Positions 33,273-40,747 of a stretch of 62,836 nt of DNA are shown one piece after another. Numbering within the stretch: the stretch's first letter is position 1; each line of letters starts with the position of its first letter. The translations under genes and the position numbers were made by a program. The stretch covers positions 1 to 62,836 of the forward strand of contig CAYRZF010000003.1 of assembly GCA_964428805.1 (NCBI GenBank), written 5' to 3'. Under the pieces are notes generated by a model. It was not told the DNA's origin. It saw nothing but the letters and a program-made list of their open reading frames with translations, and searched no databases. This DNA is from CAYRZF01 sp964428805 (GTDB taxonomy: Bacteria; Methylomirabilota; Methylomirabilia; Rokubacteriales; CSP1-6).

Positions 33273-34061
33273 TCAGATCACCGAGAGCGCGTGATTGGGC
33301 AGGTCGGTGATGAACATGTGCCCCGGGCTGTGCGTGATCATGAACGGCGGGCGGGAGGCGAGGGCGACGGCCTGAGGCGTCACCCCGCAGGCCCAGAAGA
33401 CGGGCACGTCCCCCGGCTGGAATTCTTGGGCGTCGCCCCACTCGGGACGGCCGATGTCCCTGATACCGATGGCCGCCGGGTCGCCGATGTGGACCGGGGC
33501 GCCGTGGGCCATCGGGAAGCGTGCCGTCACCGTGACGGCCTTGGGCACCAGCGCCGCGGGGATCGGACGCATCGAGACCACCATGGGGCCGTGGAAGCGG
33601 CCCGCCGGGCGGCAGGCAAGAGAGGTCCGCCACATGGCGACGTTCCGTCCCTGCTCGATGTGGCGCAGCGGAACCCCGGCGTCCAGCAACGCCCATTCAA
33701 ACGTGAACGAACAACCGAGCAGGAAGGCGACAAGATCGTCACGCCAGTAGGGCGTGATGTCGGTCACCTCGTCGGCCAGTTCGCCGTCCTTGTAGATCCG
33801 GTAGCGCGGCAGATCGGTGCGGAGATCGGCGCCAGGAGCCACTCCCGAAGGCTCGGGAGATCCCGCGTCAGTCACCTCGATCACCGGACACGGCCGGGGG
33901 TTTCGCTGGCAGAAGAGGAGGAAGTCGTAGGCGTACTCTCGAGGGAGGATGGCGAGGTTGGCCTGGACGAAGCCGGGCGCCAGGCCTGCCGTGACGCCCG
34001 TCAATTTCCCTCGGCGGATCTCGTCGCGAATCTCTTTAGGGTGACGACGATCGATGGGCAT
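33273..34061 (-). CDS. DUF1445 protein, putative hydro-lyase / D-glutamate-cyclase-like
   Basis: 262 residues from the ATG at 34061 (GAGGAG site). The family core is clear: GLAPGFVQANLAILPREYAYDFLLFCQRNPRPCPVIEV and the late VFWACGVTPQAVALASRPPFMITHSPGHMFITD. The mammalian relative (DGLUCY) converts D-glutamate to 5-oxo-D-proline. Adjacency to pxpB fits a role feeding or interconverting 5-oxoproline. Bacterial members are annotated as hydro-lyases without firm evidence, so the exact substrate stays open. Confidence 0.85.
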   Translation of the reverse strand: MPIDRRHPKEIRDEIRRGKLTGVTAGLAPGFVQANLAILPREYAYDFLLFCQRNPRPCPVIEVTDAGSPEPSGVAPGADLRTDLPRYRIYKDGELADEVTDITPYWRDDLVAFLLGCSFTFEWALLDAGVPLRHIEQGRNVAMWRTSLACRPAGRFHGPMVVSMRPIPAALVPKAVTVTARFPMAHGAPVHIGDPAAIGIRDIGRPEWGDAQEFQPGDVPVFWACGVTPQAVALASRPPFMITHSPGHMFITDLPNHALSVI

Positions 34062-34082
34062 CCGCGCACTCCTCGCTTGCTC

Positions 34083-34088
34083 AGTATA
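34083..34088 (-). promoter_or_regulatory. -10 element before the DUF1445-pxpBC genes
   Basis: TATACT on the minus strand about 22 bases before the start codon; the -35 region (ATTCTC, 17 bases away) is weak. Confidence 0.3.
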
Positions 34089-34250
34089 CCCGAATCCCAA
34101 AGGCCGAGAATCGTCGGATTCAAAGGGCCGGCGGGTGGCGCGGCGAGCGGGGGCCCCAGCCGCCCGCAGCGGAAGGGGTCCCACTGGGGGATGGGTGGAG
34201 CGAGGACGGATGGGGCTGGTCGCGGCGACAGGACCCGCCGGCCTTAAGGC

Positions 34251-35240
34251 TCAGCGCAGGTGCGAGAGCCTCGGCCACAGGTCGGGGTTCCCGAGAACCG
34301 TGGGTTTCTCGCCCCGAAGCACGCGGAGGATCTCTCCCGCCACCTGCGTCGCAATCCTGCTCTCGGCCGGCTCGCTGACGCCCGCCATGTGAGGGGTCGC
34401 GACGACGTTGTCCAGATTCAGCAGCGGATTGTCGGCCGCGACCGGCTCCTCCTCCCAGACATCCAGCCCTGCGGCGCTGAGCTTGCCCCGGGTGAGGGCC
34501 TCGAAGAGCGCCCGCTCGTCCTGCGCCTTTCCCCGGGCGGTGTTGATGAAGACCGCCCCGTCCTTCATCTGGGCGATCGTCTTCTCGTTGATCATGCGCT
34601 CGGTTTCCTTGGTGAGCGGCGTGTGGCACGTGACGATATCCGCCTGGCCCAGCAGGGTGGAGAGGTCCGGCACCGGCTCCACCTCTCGTCGCCTGAGCTC
34701 GTCCACCGGCACGTAGGGATCGTACCCCAGGACCCGCATGCCGAAACCGTGCGCCAGGTGAGCAACGCGGCTGCCGATATTGCCCACCCCGATGATCCCC
34801 AGCGTCAACCCTTTGAGCTCGCCGAGGCCGCGGAAGTGCCCCCGCCATTCTCCCCGGCGCGTGGCCCGGTCCATGGGGATGAGCTGCTTGATCGCGCAGA
34901 GCATGAGCATGATCGCGTGCTCGGCCACGGCGTTCGAGTTGGAGCCCGGAGCGTGAACCACCGCGATGCCGAGGCGGGTTGCCGCTTTCAGATCCACGGT
35001 ATCGAGCCCCACGCCGTAGCGGCCGACCACCTTGAGCCTGCGGCAGGAGGCCATGAGCCGTTCGGTGCAGTGCGGCTTGATGCGGAAGAGGATCGCCTCG
35101 GCCTCCTGCGCGGCGGCGATGACACCCGCTTCAGAGAGGTCCTCGGCGATCACCACCCGGGCCTCGGTCTCGAGGAGCTCCCTCCCCGCCGGATGAATGA
35201 CGCCCGCGAGGACCACGAGCGGTTTGGGATCGGTGGGCAC
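34251..35240 (-). CDS. D-2-hydroxyacid dehydrogenase (SerA-like)
   Basis: 329 residues. NAD-binding GIIGVGNIGSRVA (GxGxxGxxxA) plus D in YDPYVP, and the catalytic trio R in INTARGK, E in WEEEP and H in ATPHMAG are all in place, so it should reduce or oxidise a 2-keto/2-hydroxy acid. It lacks the ACT domain of full SerA enzymes. It sits 15 bases downstream of larA, suggesting joint handling of a hydroxy acid: LarA racemises and this enzyme oxidises the D-isomer. Substrate not visible. Confidence 0.9.
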   Translation of the reverse strand: MPTDPKPLVVLAGVIHPAGRELLETEARVVIAEDLSEAGVIAAAQEAEAILFRIKPHCTERLMASCRRLKVVGRYGVGLDTVDLKAATRLGIAVVHAPGSNSNAVAEHAIMLMLCAIKQLIPMDRATRRGEWRGHFRGLGELKGLTLGIIGVGNIGSRVAHLAHGFGMRVLGYDPYVPVDELRRREVEPVPDLSTLLGQADIVTCHTPLTKETERMINEKTIAQMKDGAVFINTARGKAQDERALFEALTRGKLSAAGLDVWEEEPVAADNPLLNLDNVVATPHMAGVSEPAESRIATQVAGEILRVLRGEKPTVLGNPDLWPRLSHLR

Positions 35241-35255
35241 GAAGGGACGCCTCCT

Positions 35256-36539
35256 TTATCCGGGAAGAACGGGAATGGCCGCGACGCCGTGGGGGATCAC
35301 CAGGACCGTGGCGGCGCTGCCGAGGACGGCCAGCGCGTGATCGAGCGCCTGTTGAGCGGTCACCATCGGGGTCAAGCGCACCTGTCGAATCGTCTCGGCC
35401 GGAATCTGGCAGTCGGTGACGATCACCTCGGAGGCGTGGGTCAGGAACCGGCCGAAGCGGTAGGCCATGTGGGTCCCCTCGGGGATGCCCTCCCGCCGGG
35501 CCTTCTCCACGATGCTCGGGCCGTCGGGGGTGTCGCGCATCCACACGCGCGACGTCTCCTCCCCCACCCCGTCGGGGCAGGGCGCGGGAATAATGACGAT
35601 GCCTCCCGGGCGCACCACCGGGCGCGGCCCCAGGATGGCCGGGTACGCCGCACGGGTGGCCTGGTAGAGGTTCAGGTTCTTCGGCGATCCGGGGACCGAG
35701 ATCACGATGTCTGCCACTCCGGGCACCGGCACCTCGAACACGCTACGAGCGAAGCGTACACCTGCCGCGTACACCTCGACGGGGTGTCCGGCGAAGGCCC
35801 GGATCACCCGTTTGTCCGGGTCCACGACGAGGTTGACCACGAAGTCCACCCCGACGCGCTCTCCGGCTCGGTTGATAAAGCGCCGGAAAACGGAGTCGGC
35901 GTTGCCCAGCCGCGAAGAAGGATGGGAAAGGACTTCGTACCCGTGCGTCGCGGCGATGGTCGCGTGACCCCCCGCGCCGATGACCAGCGTCTTGGCCCCA
36001 CCCGAGTAGCCCGCGAAGAGGTGAGGCTCGATCACGCCCGTCGCCAGCCGGAGATCGGCCTCCACGACCTCCCGGCTCACCTGGACCGGAAACCCTTCCT
36101 CCGTACCGAGGTCCGCGAGCGTGCGGTCATCCTTCCAGGCGTGGTTCAACATTCGGTACGCGTCGGCGATCTTCCTTCCCAGCTTGGCGGTGATCTCCGG
36201 CCGCGTCATCGCGCGGTGGGAGCCGAGCGCGAGGATAAAGGTGATAGCCGAGCCAGGCACGCCAGCTCTCACCAGCTCACCGAGGATCGCGTCAACCAAC
36301 AGGTCGTCGGGGCAGTAGCGGGTGATGTCGGTGACCGCGATGGCGACCCGCTTCTTGCCACGGGCCAGGTCGGCGAGGGGTGGACTCCCGATGGGATTCT
36401 CCAGCGCGCGCAGAATTTCAGCGACTGGATCTGAGACGGCGGGAAGACGCGGGAGATCGGCCGATCCGAGATAGTTGAGGTCGGGGATCGTCACCGCGAG
36501 CGGGCGGCCTTGGTCGTAGGGCAGCGAGAGGGTTGGCAT
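35256..36539 (-). CDS. larA: LarA-type nickel-dependent racemase
   Basis: 427 residues. Positions equivalent to the nickel-pincer cofactor site of Lactobacillus LarA are conserved almost at the same numbers: H108 (GSHR), H173 (EPH), K183 (SGGAK, the covalent cofactor lysine) and H199 (ATHGYE). DITRYCPDDL is the DxTRxxP motif. It should therefore be a cofactor-bearing racemase of a 2-hydroxy acid. The cofactor-building genes larB, larC and larE are not in the window. Followed by a D-hydroxyacid dehydrogenase 15 bases on. Confidence 0.92.
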   Translation of the reverse strand: MPTLSLPYDQGRPLAVTIPDLNYLGSADLPRLPAVSDPVAEILRALENPIGSPPLADLARGKKRVAIAVTDITRYCPDDLLVDAILGELVRAGVPGSAITFILALGSHRAMTRPEITAKLGRKIADAYRMLNHAWKDDRTLADLGTEEGFPVQVSREVVEADLRLATGVIEPHLFAGYSGGAKTLVIGAGGHATIAATHGYEVLSHPSSRLGNADSVFRRFINRAGERVGVDFVVNLVVDPDKRVIRAFAGHPVEVYAAGVRFARSVFEVPVPGVADIVISVPGSPKNLNLYQATRAAYPAILGPRPVVRPGGIVIIPAPCPDGVGEETSRVWMRDTPDGPSIVEKARREGIPEGTHMAYRFGRFLTHASEVIVTDCQIPAETIRQVRLTPMVTAQQALDHALAVLGSAATVLVIPHGVAAIPVLPG

Positions 36540-36587
36540 CGGGCTTCCCGACCGCCCATTCTACCGCCCGCATGTCCGTGTCACCAG

Positions 36588-36639
36588 CCCCCTCACCTTT
36601 TATCCTCTCCCCCGGTGGGGGAGAGGGCAGGGTGAGGGG
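36588..36639. repeat. Intergenic palindromic repeat, copy 3
   Basis: Compact copy: CCCCCTCACCTTTTATCCTC, TCCCCC-GGT-GGGGGA hairpin tip, then GAGGGCAGGGTGAGGGG. Lies between the divergent larA and toxin-antitoxin genes. Confidence 0.88.
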
Positions 36640-36655
36640 CGGCTATCACACGGGC

Positions 36656-36684
36656 TTGTTGTAGTGTAACACTTCTGTTACACT
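36656..36684 (+). promoter_or_regulatory. Toxin-antitoxin promoter with palindromic operator
   Basis: TTGTTG (36656-36661), 17-base spacer, TACACT (36679-36684). A perfect 8-base inverted repeat, AGTGTAAC (36663-36670) and GTTACACT (36677-36684) with a 6-base centre, covers the spacer and -10. This is where an autorepressing ribbon-helix-helix antitoxin would be expected to bind. Confidence 0.6.
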
Positions 36685-36705
36685 CCTCATCGGGAGGGAA
36701 ATCGG

Positions 36706-36957
36706 ATGCCGACAAAAAATCCCCGGGTCAACATGGTACTGGAGCGGGCGCTCTTTGATGCCCTGAAGCGACAGGCGGCGCGCGACGGCGTTTCGCTCTC
36801 CCTCAAAGCTCGCGATTTGATCCGGGAGGCGATCGAAGCGTCCGAGGACGTGGCGCTGGGATCAGTGGCGCGGGAGCGCGAGAGTTCCTTCAAGCGTGGC
36901 CGGGCGCTCCGGCACGCTCAAGTCTGGAGGGCCCCCAAGCGATCCTCGAGACGATAA
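36706..36957 (+). CDS. Ribbon-helix-helix antitoxin
   Basis: 83 residues. NPRVNMVLERALFDALKRQA, then GVSLSLKARDLIREAIEA, has the short beta strand followed by two helices of RHH repressors (the strand that contacts DNA is RVNMVL). The rest is a basic tail (RGRALRHAQVWRAPKRSSRR) that likely wraps the toxin. GGGAGGG lies 7 bases before the ATG. First gene of a trio with toxin and acetyltransferase. Expected to repress its own promoter through the palindrome upstream. Confidence 0.8.
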   Translation: MPTKNPRVNMVLERALFDALKRQAARDGVSLSLKARDLIREAIEASEDVALGSVARERESSFKRGRALRHAQVWRAPKRSSRR

Positions 36958-37233
36958 GTGCCCTATACCCTCCTTTACCATCCCGTTGTCAGGAGTGAGG
37001 ATCTACAAAAAATTCCACGGAACATTCAGTCGCGGTTGGCGCACGCGATCGAGACTCGATTGACAACTGAACCGGCGCGTTACGGGATGCCTCTCAAAGG
37101 CACTCTTCGCCCATATTGGAAGCTGCGAGTCGGTGATTATCGGATTGTGTACAAAATCGTTAACCGCGAGGTATGGGTTCTCGCCATCCTCCACCGCAAA
37201 GAGGGGCGGCTCGACGCAAGGGAGCTCGGATGA
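36958..37233 (+). CDS. RelE/ParE-family toxin
   Basis: 91 residues from a GTG directly abutting the antitoxin stop. The C-terminal LRPYWKLRVGDYRIVYKIVNREVWVLAILHRKEGR is the RelE/ParE fold signature with the basic residues used for RNA binding (R and K around RVGDYRIVYKI) present. It is predicted to be an mRNA interferase, or a ParE-type gyrase inhibitor if the RNase residues are not functional. The 3' end overlaps the GNAT start by 4 bases. Confidence 0.85.
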   Translation: MPYTLLYHPVVRSEDLQKIPRNIQSRLAHAIETRLTTEPARYGMPLKGTLRPYWKLRVGDYRIVYKIVNREVWVLAILHRKEGRLDARELG

Positions 37234-37727
37234 CTGATATCACCGTACGACCCGCGAGCGCTGCCGACGCAGCCGCGATCTGTACGATCTACAACCAGGG
37301 GATCGAAGACCGCGTCGCCACGCTGGAGACCGAGCTCCGCACGCCCGAGGAGCGCCGGCAGTGGCTCGCCGCGCGCGGCCCACGCCACCCGGTGATCGTC
37401 GCGGAGGCCGTGGGCGAGGTGGTGGGCTGGGGAAGCCTCAATTCGTTCAACCCGCGGAAGGCCTACGACTACGTCGCGGACTTCTCCGTCTATATCGAAC
37501 GGAGATGGCGCGGCAAGGGCGTCGGGAGCCGCCTGCTGGCGCGGTTAATCGAGCTGGCGCGGGAGCTCGGCTACCACAAGCTCGTCCTCTCGGCCTTCCC
37601 GACCAACCCCGGGGGCATGGCGCTCTACGAGAAGTTCGGCTTCCGCACCGTGGGGGTCTACAAGGAGCAGGGCAAGCTGGACGGCCAGTGGGTGGACACC
37701 ATCATCATGGAGAAGCTCCTGAAATAG
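37230..37727 (+). CDS. GNAT N-acetyltransferase, phosphinothricin/ArsN-like
   Basis: 165 residues from the ATG at 37230 (ATGA overlap with the toxin stop). Acetyl-CoA motif A is RRWRGKGVGSRLLARLIELA (R/Q-x-x-G-x-G/A). NQGIEDRVATLETELRTPEER and LYEKFGFRTVGVYKEQGKLDG match the phosphinothricin/arsinothricin acetyltransferase group, which acetylates amino groups of glutamate-like antibiotics. Transcription with a toxin-antitoxin pair is unusual. Its end overlaps the convergent LarA-like gene by 23 bases. Confidence 0.85.
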   Translation: MTDITVRPASAADAAAICTIYNQGIEDRVATLETELRTPEERRQWLAARGPRHPVIVAEAVGEVVGWGSLNSFNPRKAYDYVADFSVYIERRWRGKGVGSRLLARLIELARELGYHKLVLSAFPTNPGGMALYEKFGFRTVGVYKEQGKLDGQWVDTIIMEKLLK

Positions 37728-38973
37728 CCCCGAGAGGCAGGAGAGTTCCAGCGGCATCGAAGCGAAGTGGCCGGGGGTCTCCCAGCACAGCCAGATCCTC
37801 GCGTCCCCGGACCTCCGGAAGAAGCGCTTCGGAACACTCAATCTCCCCGAGGACGAGCGTGTTCTTGATCCGGATCACGCGCGCCCGGTCGGACGGCGTG
37901 AGGCCAATCGCATCAAGCGCGGCCTCGATGGCCTCGCGGTCGGTGTCGAAGGTCGCGGGGATCTTGGCCATGCCGGGAGCGCACGCGGTGAGGCAGTTGA
38001 TGAGCGTGGCCTTCATGTCGATCTTGTCCACCAACCGCCGCGTGGTGAAGTCGGCGTTGCCGATGCCCGTGGCGTTGCCGTAGCTCTCCCTGGTCAGGTC
38101 CAGGACGACGACCCAGAGGATTTTCGGCTCGGCGGGGAACGGCTCGAAGGGATTCGTCGGGCGGCCGATGACGTTGGTATCCATGCCGGCGCCGGAGATG
38201 TTCTTTCCCATCTCCTCGACGATCAGCACGTCCATCGGGGAGCAGGGCAGGCGCATCATCCAGTCCCGCGCGTCCTTGAGGAGGAGGCGCTCGCCGGCCT
38301 CGAGGTCCGCGGCCGTGAAGGCCTGGATCCGGGCGGTCTCGTCGTACCCGTTCTCGACGACGCCGAGGCCGAAGGCGATGCGGGCCTTGGCGAGCATCTC
38401 CCGCCCCACGGTAGTGATCACCGTTTCATACCCGTGCTGGACACTCGCGCGGTGGCATTGGGCCGCTCCCTTCTGCTTGCCCAGGCCGATCGTCAGCATC
38501 TTGAACAAACCGGACTCGATCGTTCCTTTGAAGTCGGTGTGGGGCTTGACCCGGTTGACGAGGCTGATCCAGTCCGCCTCGGCGGCCAGCCGGTCGAGCC
38601 AGACCGGCAGGCCCAGCGCCTCGCCGACCTGGACCACGTCCATGGTGGCGCGGAGCGGGCAGCCCATTGTCGCCTCGGTGATCCCGTAGTGGGCCAGGAC
38701 GGACAGCTGGCCTTCGGTGGTCGCGCCCCCGTGACTCCCCATAGCCGGAATCACGAACGGCTCAGCGCCCAAGGCCTTCAGATGGTCCACGGTGGCGCGG
38801 ACGATCGTGGCGATGTTGGCGATCCCGCGGCTCCCGACTCCGACAGCCACCCGGTTGCCGCGCTTGACGGGCAGGGAAACGGCCGACAAGGCCTGGCGGA
38901 CTGCCGCTGGGATGTCCTCCACGCGGGGGCGAGGGAACGACTGGCGGACCCGGGTCATCCGGGGCAGGTTCAT
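37705..38973 (-). CDS. LarA-like (DUF2088-type) protein, substrate unknown
   Basis: 422 residues. The N-terminal half has GVGSRGIANIATIVRATVDH and VIPAMGSHGGATTEGQ, recalling LarA, and the middle VKPHTDFKGTIESGLFKMLTIGLGKQKGA resembles LarA-family members that lack the SGGxK cofactor-lysine motif. It is thus in the LarA superfamily but probably not a standard nickel-pincer racemase. DUF362-like or hydroxyacid-handling functions are possible. It has a strong promoter close to its ATG and is the second LarA relative within 3 kb. Confidence 0.65.
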   Translation of the reverse strand: MNLPRMTRVRQSFPRPRVEDIPAAVRQALSAVSLPVKRGNRVAVGVGSRGIANIATIVRATVDHLKALGAEPFVIPAMGSHGGATTEGQLSVLAHYGITEATMGCPLRATMDVVQVGEALGLPVWLDRLAAEADWISLVNRVKPHTDFKGTIESGLFKMLTIGLGKQKGAAQCHRASVQHGYETVITTVGREMLAKARIAFGLGVVENGYDETARIQAFTAADLEAGERLLLKDARDWMMRLPCSPMDVLIVEEMGKNISGAGMDTNVIGRPTNPFEPFPAEPKILWVVVLDLTRESYGNATGIGNADFTTRRLVDKIDMKATLINCLTACAPGMAKIPATFDTDREAIEAALDAIGLTPSDRARVIRIKNTLVLGEIECSEALLPEVRGREDLAVLGDPRPLRFDAAGTLLPLGAISGASP

Positions 38974-38982
38974 CGCGACTTT

Positions 38983-39011
38983 CGTATACCCGGAGGCCGG
39001 AGCGAAGTCAA
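38983..39011 (-). promoter_or_regulatory. Sigma70-type promoter for the LarA-like gene
   Basis: Minus strand TTGACT (39006-39011), 17-base spacer, TATACG (38983-38988). The predicted transcription start is about 3 bases before the ATG (38973), so the leader is nearly absent. Confidence 0.55.
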
Positions 39012-39030
39012 AGTCTTTTAGGGCAGGCCC

Positions 39031-39828
39031 TCACGCTGAGCCCAATTGGCCCAGGAGCAGATGCGTCTCCAACACGGCGTCGAGTGTGGCGACTTCCACG
39101 GGCTTACGAAGAAAGTCCGCGGCCCCCAGCGCGAGGGTCTTACGTGCGGCGTTCTCGTCCTTCTGGCGGCAAAGCATGACGACACAGGTCTCCACGGGCA
39201 AGGCCTTGATCCGCCGAAGCGTTTCCATCCCGGACAGCTCCGGCATTGAGATGTCCAGTAGGACGATGTGGGGACGAAATTCAGGCAGGCGGCGAAGCGC
39301 CTCTTCCCCGCCGGCCGCCTGGAGTGTTTCGAAGCCCTTTCCCTGAAGGTAGCTGGCAAGGCCCTCTCGAATCTCCCGCTCGTTGTCCACCACCAGCACT
39401 CGCCTCCGAATGAGGGACCGGACCTTCCCGGCCAGACGTCCGGGGGCGGGCTTTGCCGGAGCCATGCCGCCCCGAGCGAGGGTCGCCGATATTGCGGCCA
39501 GATCCAAGGGCTTGGCGAATACCCCGGCCACGTTCACGCCCTCCGCCCTCACCCTCTGGAGAAGATCAGGCGCCCCACTGATGACGACGATCATGATCTC
39601 CGGATCGAACTGGTTGATGCGGCGCAACGTGTCCAGCCCGCCCAATCGAGGCATCTCAAGGTCGAGCAGAACCGCGCGGGGACGGTGGCGTCTCACTTGG
39701 ACCAGCGCCTCCAAACCATTGGCAGCCGTGAGCACCTCAAATCCCTGATGGCTGAAGAACTCCAGCATGACTTCCAGCAGATCCAGATTGTCATCGACAC
39801 ACAGAATCGTCGGGGGGCGGTCCTCCAT
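39031..39828 (-). CDS. Double-receiver response regulator
   Basis: 265 residues, two CheY-like receiver domains and nothing else. First receiver (about 5-120): DD at ILCVDDN, phospho-acceptor D in VLLDLEMP, lysine in FAKPLD. Second (about 140-258): D in VLLDISMPELSG, lysine in LRKPVE, but the conserved Ser/Thr is a Cys (VVMLCRQK). No DNA-binding or enzymatic output is present. Last gene of the signalling cluster and a close paralogue of the next gene upstream. Confidence 0.92.
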   Translation of the reverse strand: MEDRPPTILCVDDNLDLLEVMLEFFSHQGFEVLTAANGLEALVQVRRHRPRAVLLDLEMPRLGGLDTLRRINQFDPEIMIVVISGAPDLLQRVRAEGVNVAGVFAKPLDLAAISATLARGGMAPAKPAPGRLAGKVRSLIRRRVLVVDNEREIREGLASYLQGKGFETLQAAGGEEALRRLPEFRPHIVLLDISMPELSGMETLRRIKALPVETCVVMLCRQKDENAARKTLALGAADFLRKPVEVATLDAVLETHLLLGQLGSA

Positions 39829-39903
39829 ACGGTTCCCTCCTGAAGGCGACGTTAGTCAGTGCCCGTGGCGGGCGCCATCCAGTCCGATCCACGACGACGG
39901 CGG

Positions 39904-40725
39904 CTAACCGGAAGGCGGTCCGAGATCGAACTGGGTCATGAGGAAATGGTTCTCCAACACGGAATCCAAGTACGTAAAGTCCACGGGCTTGGCGACGTAG
40001 TCGGCAGCCCCCAGCGCGAGGGTCTGCCGCGCAGTTTCCATGTCCTCGATGCCTGAAACCATGACCACACTTGTCTCCTGCCGCAAGGCCTTGATCCGCC
40101 GCAGGGTTTCCACTCCCGAGAACCCGGGCATCGTGATGTCCAGCAGGACGACGTGCGGGCGAAATTCCGGCAGCCGGCGGAGCGCCTCCTGCCCGCCGGC
40201 TGCCTGCAGTACCTCGAACCCTTTGCCCTGAAGGTACTCGGCGAGCGTGGCACGGATCTCAGGCTCATCGTCCACCACGAGAACTCGCTTCCGGATAGGA
40301 GGCTGGCCTTTCTTCGTCGTGGCCCGGGGCGCTGCCGCCGCGGGTGGTTTGGCCGGGGTCACCCCGGATCGGACCAGCGTCCCCAGCAATTGGTCCAGGT
40401 TCAACGGCTTCGTGAACGCCCCCGCCACCCGCACCCCCGCCTCACTGATCATTTCCAGGGCATTCGGCACGCCGCTCATAAGAATGATCACGATCTCTGG
40501 AACAAGCCGCCGGATGCGGTCCAGCGCGCCCAGGCCGCCGAGACGCGGCATGAACAGGTCGAGGATGACCGCCTTCGGCAGACACCGCTGGACCTGAAAC
40601 ATCGCCTCGACCCCGTTCGTCGCCGTGACAACGTGAAACCCCTGACCGGCGAAATATTCCTTTAGGACCTCCAGAACCTCCGGATCGTCATCGACACACA
40701 GAATCGTCATCGCATGCTCATCCAT
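39904..40725 (-). CDS. Double-receiver response regulator, paralogue
   Basis: 273 residues with two receiver domains (about 5-120 and 145-265) joined by an Ala/Pro linker. Phospho-acceptors: D in AVILDLFMPRLGG and D in VLLDITMPGFSG; lysines in FTKPLN and VAKPVD. Switch serines are present in both domains (LMSGVPN, MVSGIED). The second receiver shares long blocks with that of the downstream gene (ETLRRIKAL, EEYLQGKGFE-like region), showing tandem duplication. No output domain. Confidence 0.92.
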   Translation of the reverse strand: MDEHAMTILCVDDDPEVLEVLKEYFAGQGFHVVTATNGVEAMFQVQRCLPKAVILDLFMPRLGGLGALDRIRRLVPEIVIILMSGVPNALEMISEAGVRVAGAFTKPLNLDQLLGTLVRSGVTPAKPPAAAAPRATTKKGQPPIRKRVLVVDDEPEIRATLAEYLQGKGFEVLQAAGGQEALRRLPEFRPHVVLLDITMPGFSGVETLRRIKALRQETSVVMVSGIEDMETARQTLALGAADYVAKPVDFTYLDSVLENHFLMTQFDLGPPSG

Positions 40726-40747
40726 TCAGGTCTCTCCGGTTTTCCAT

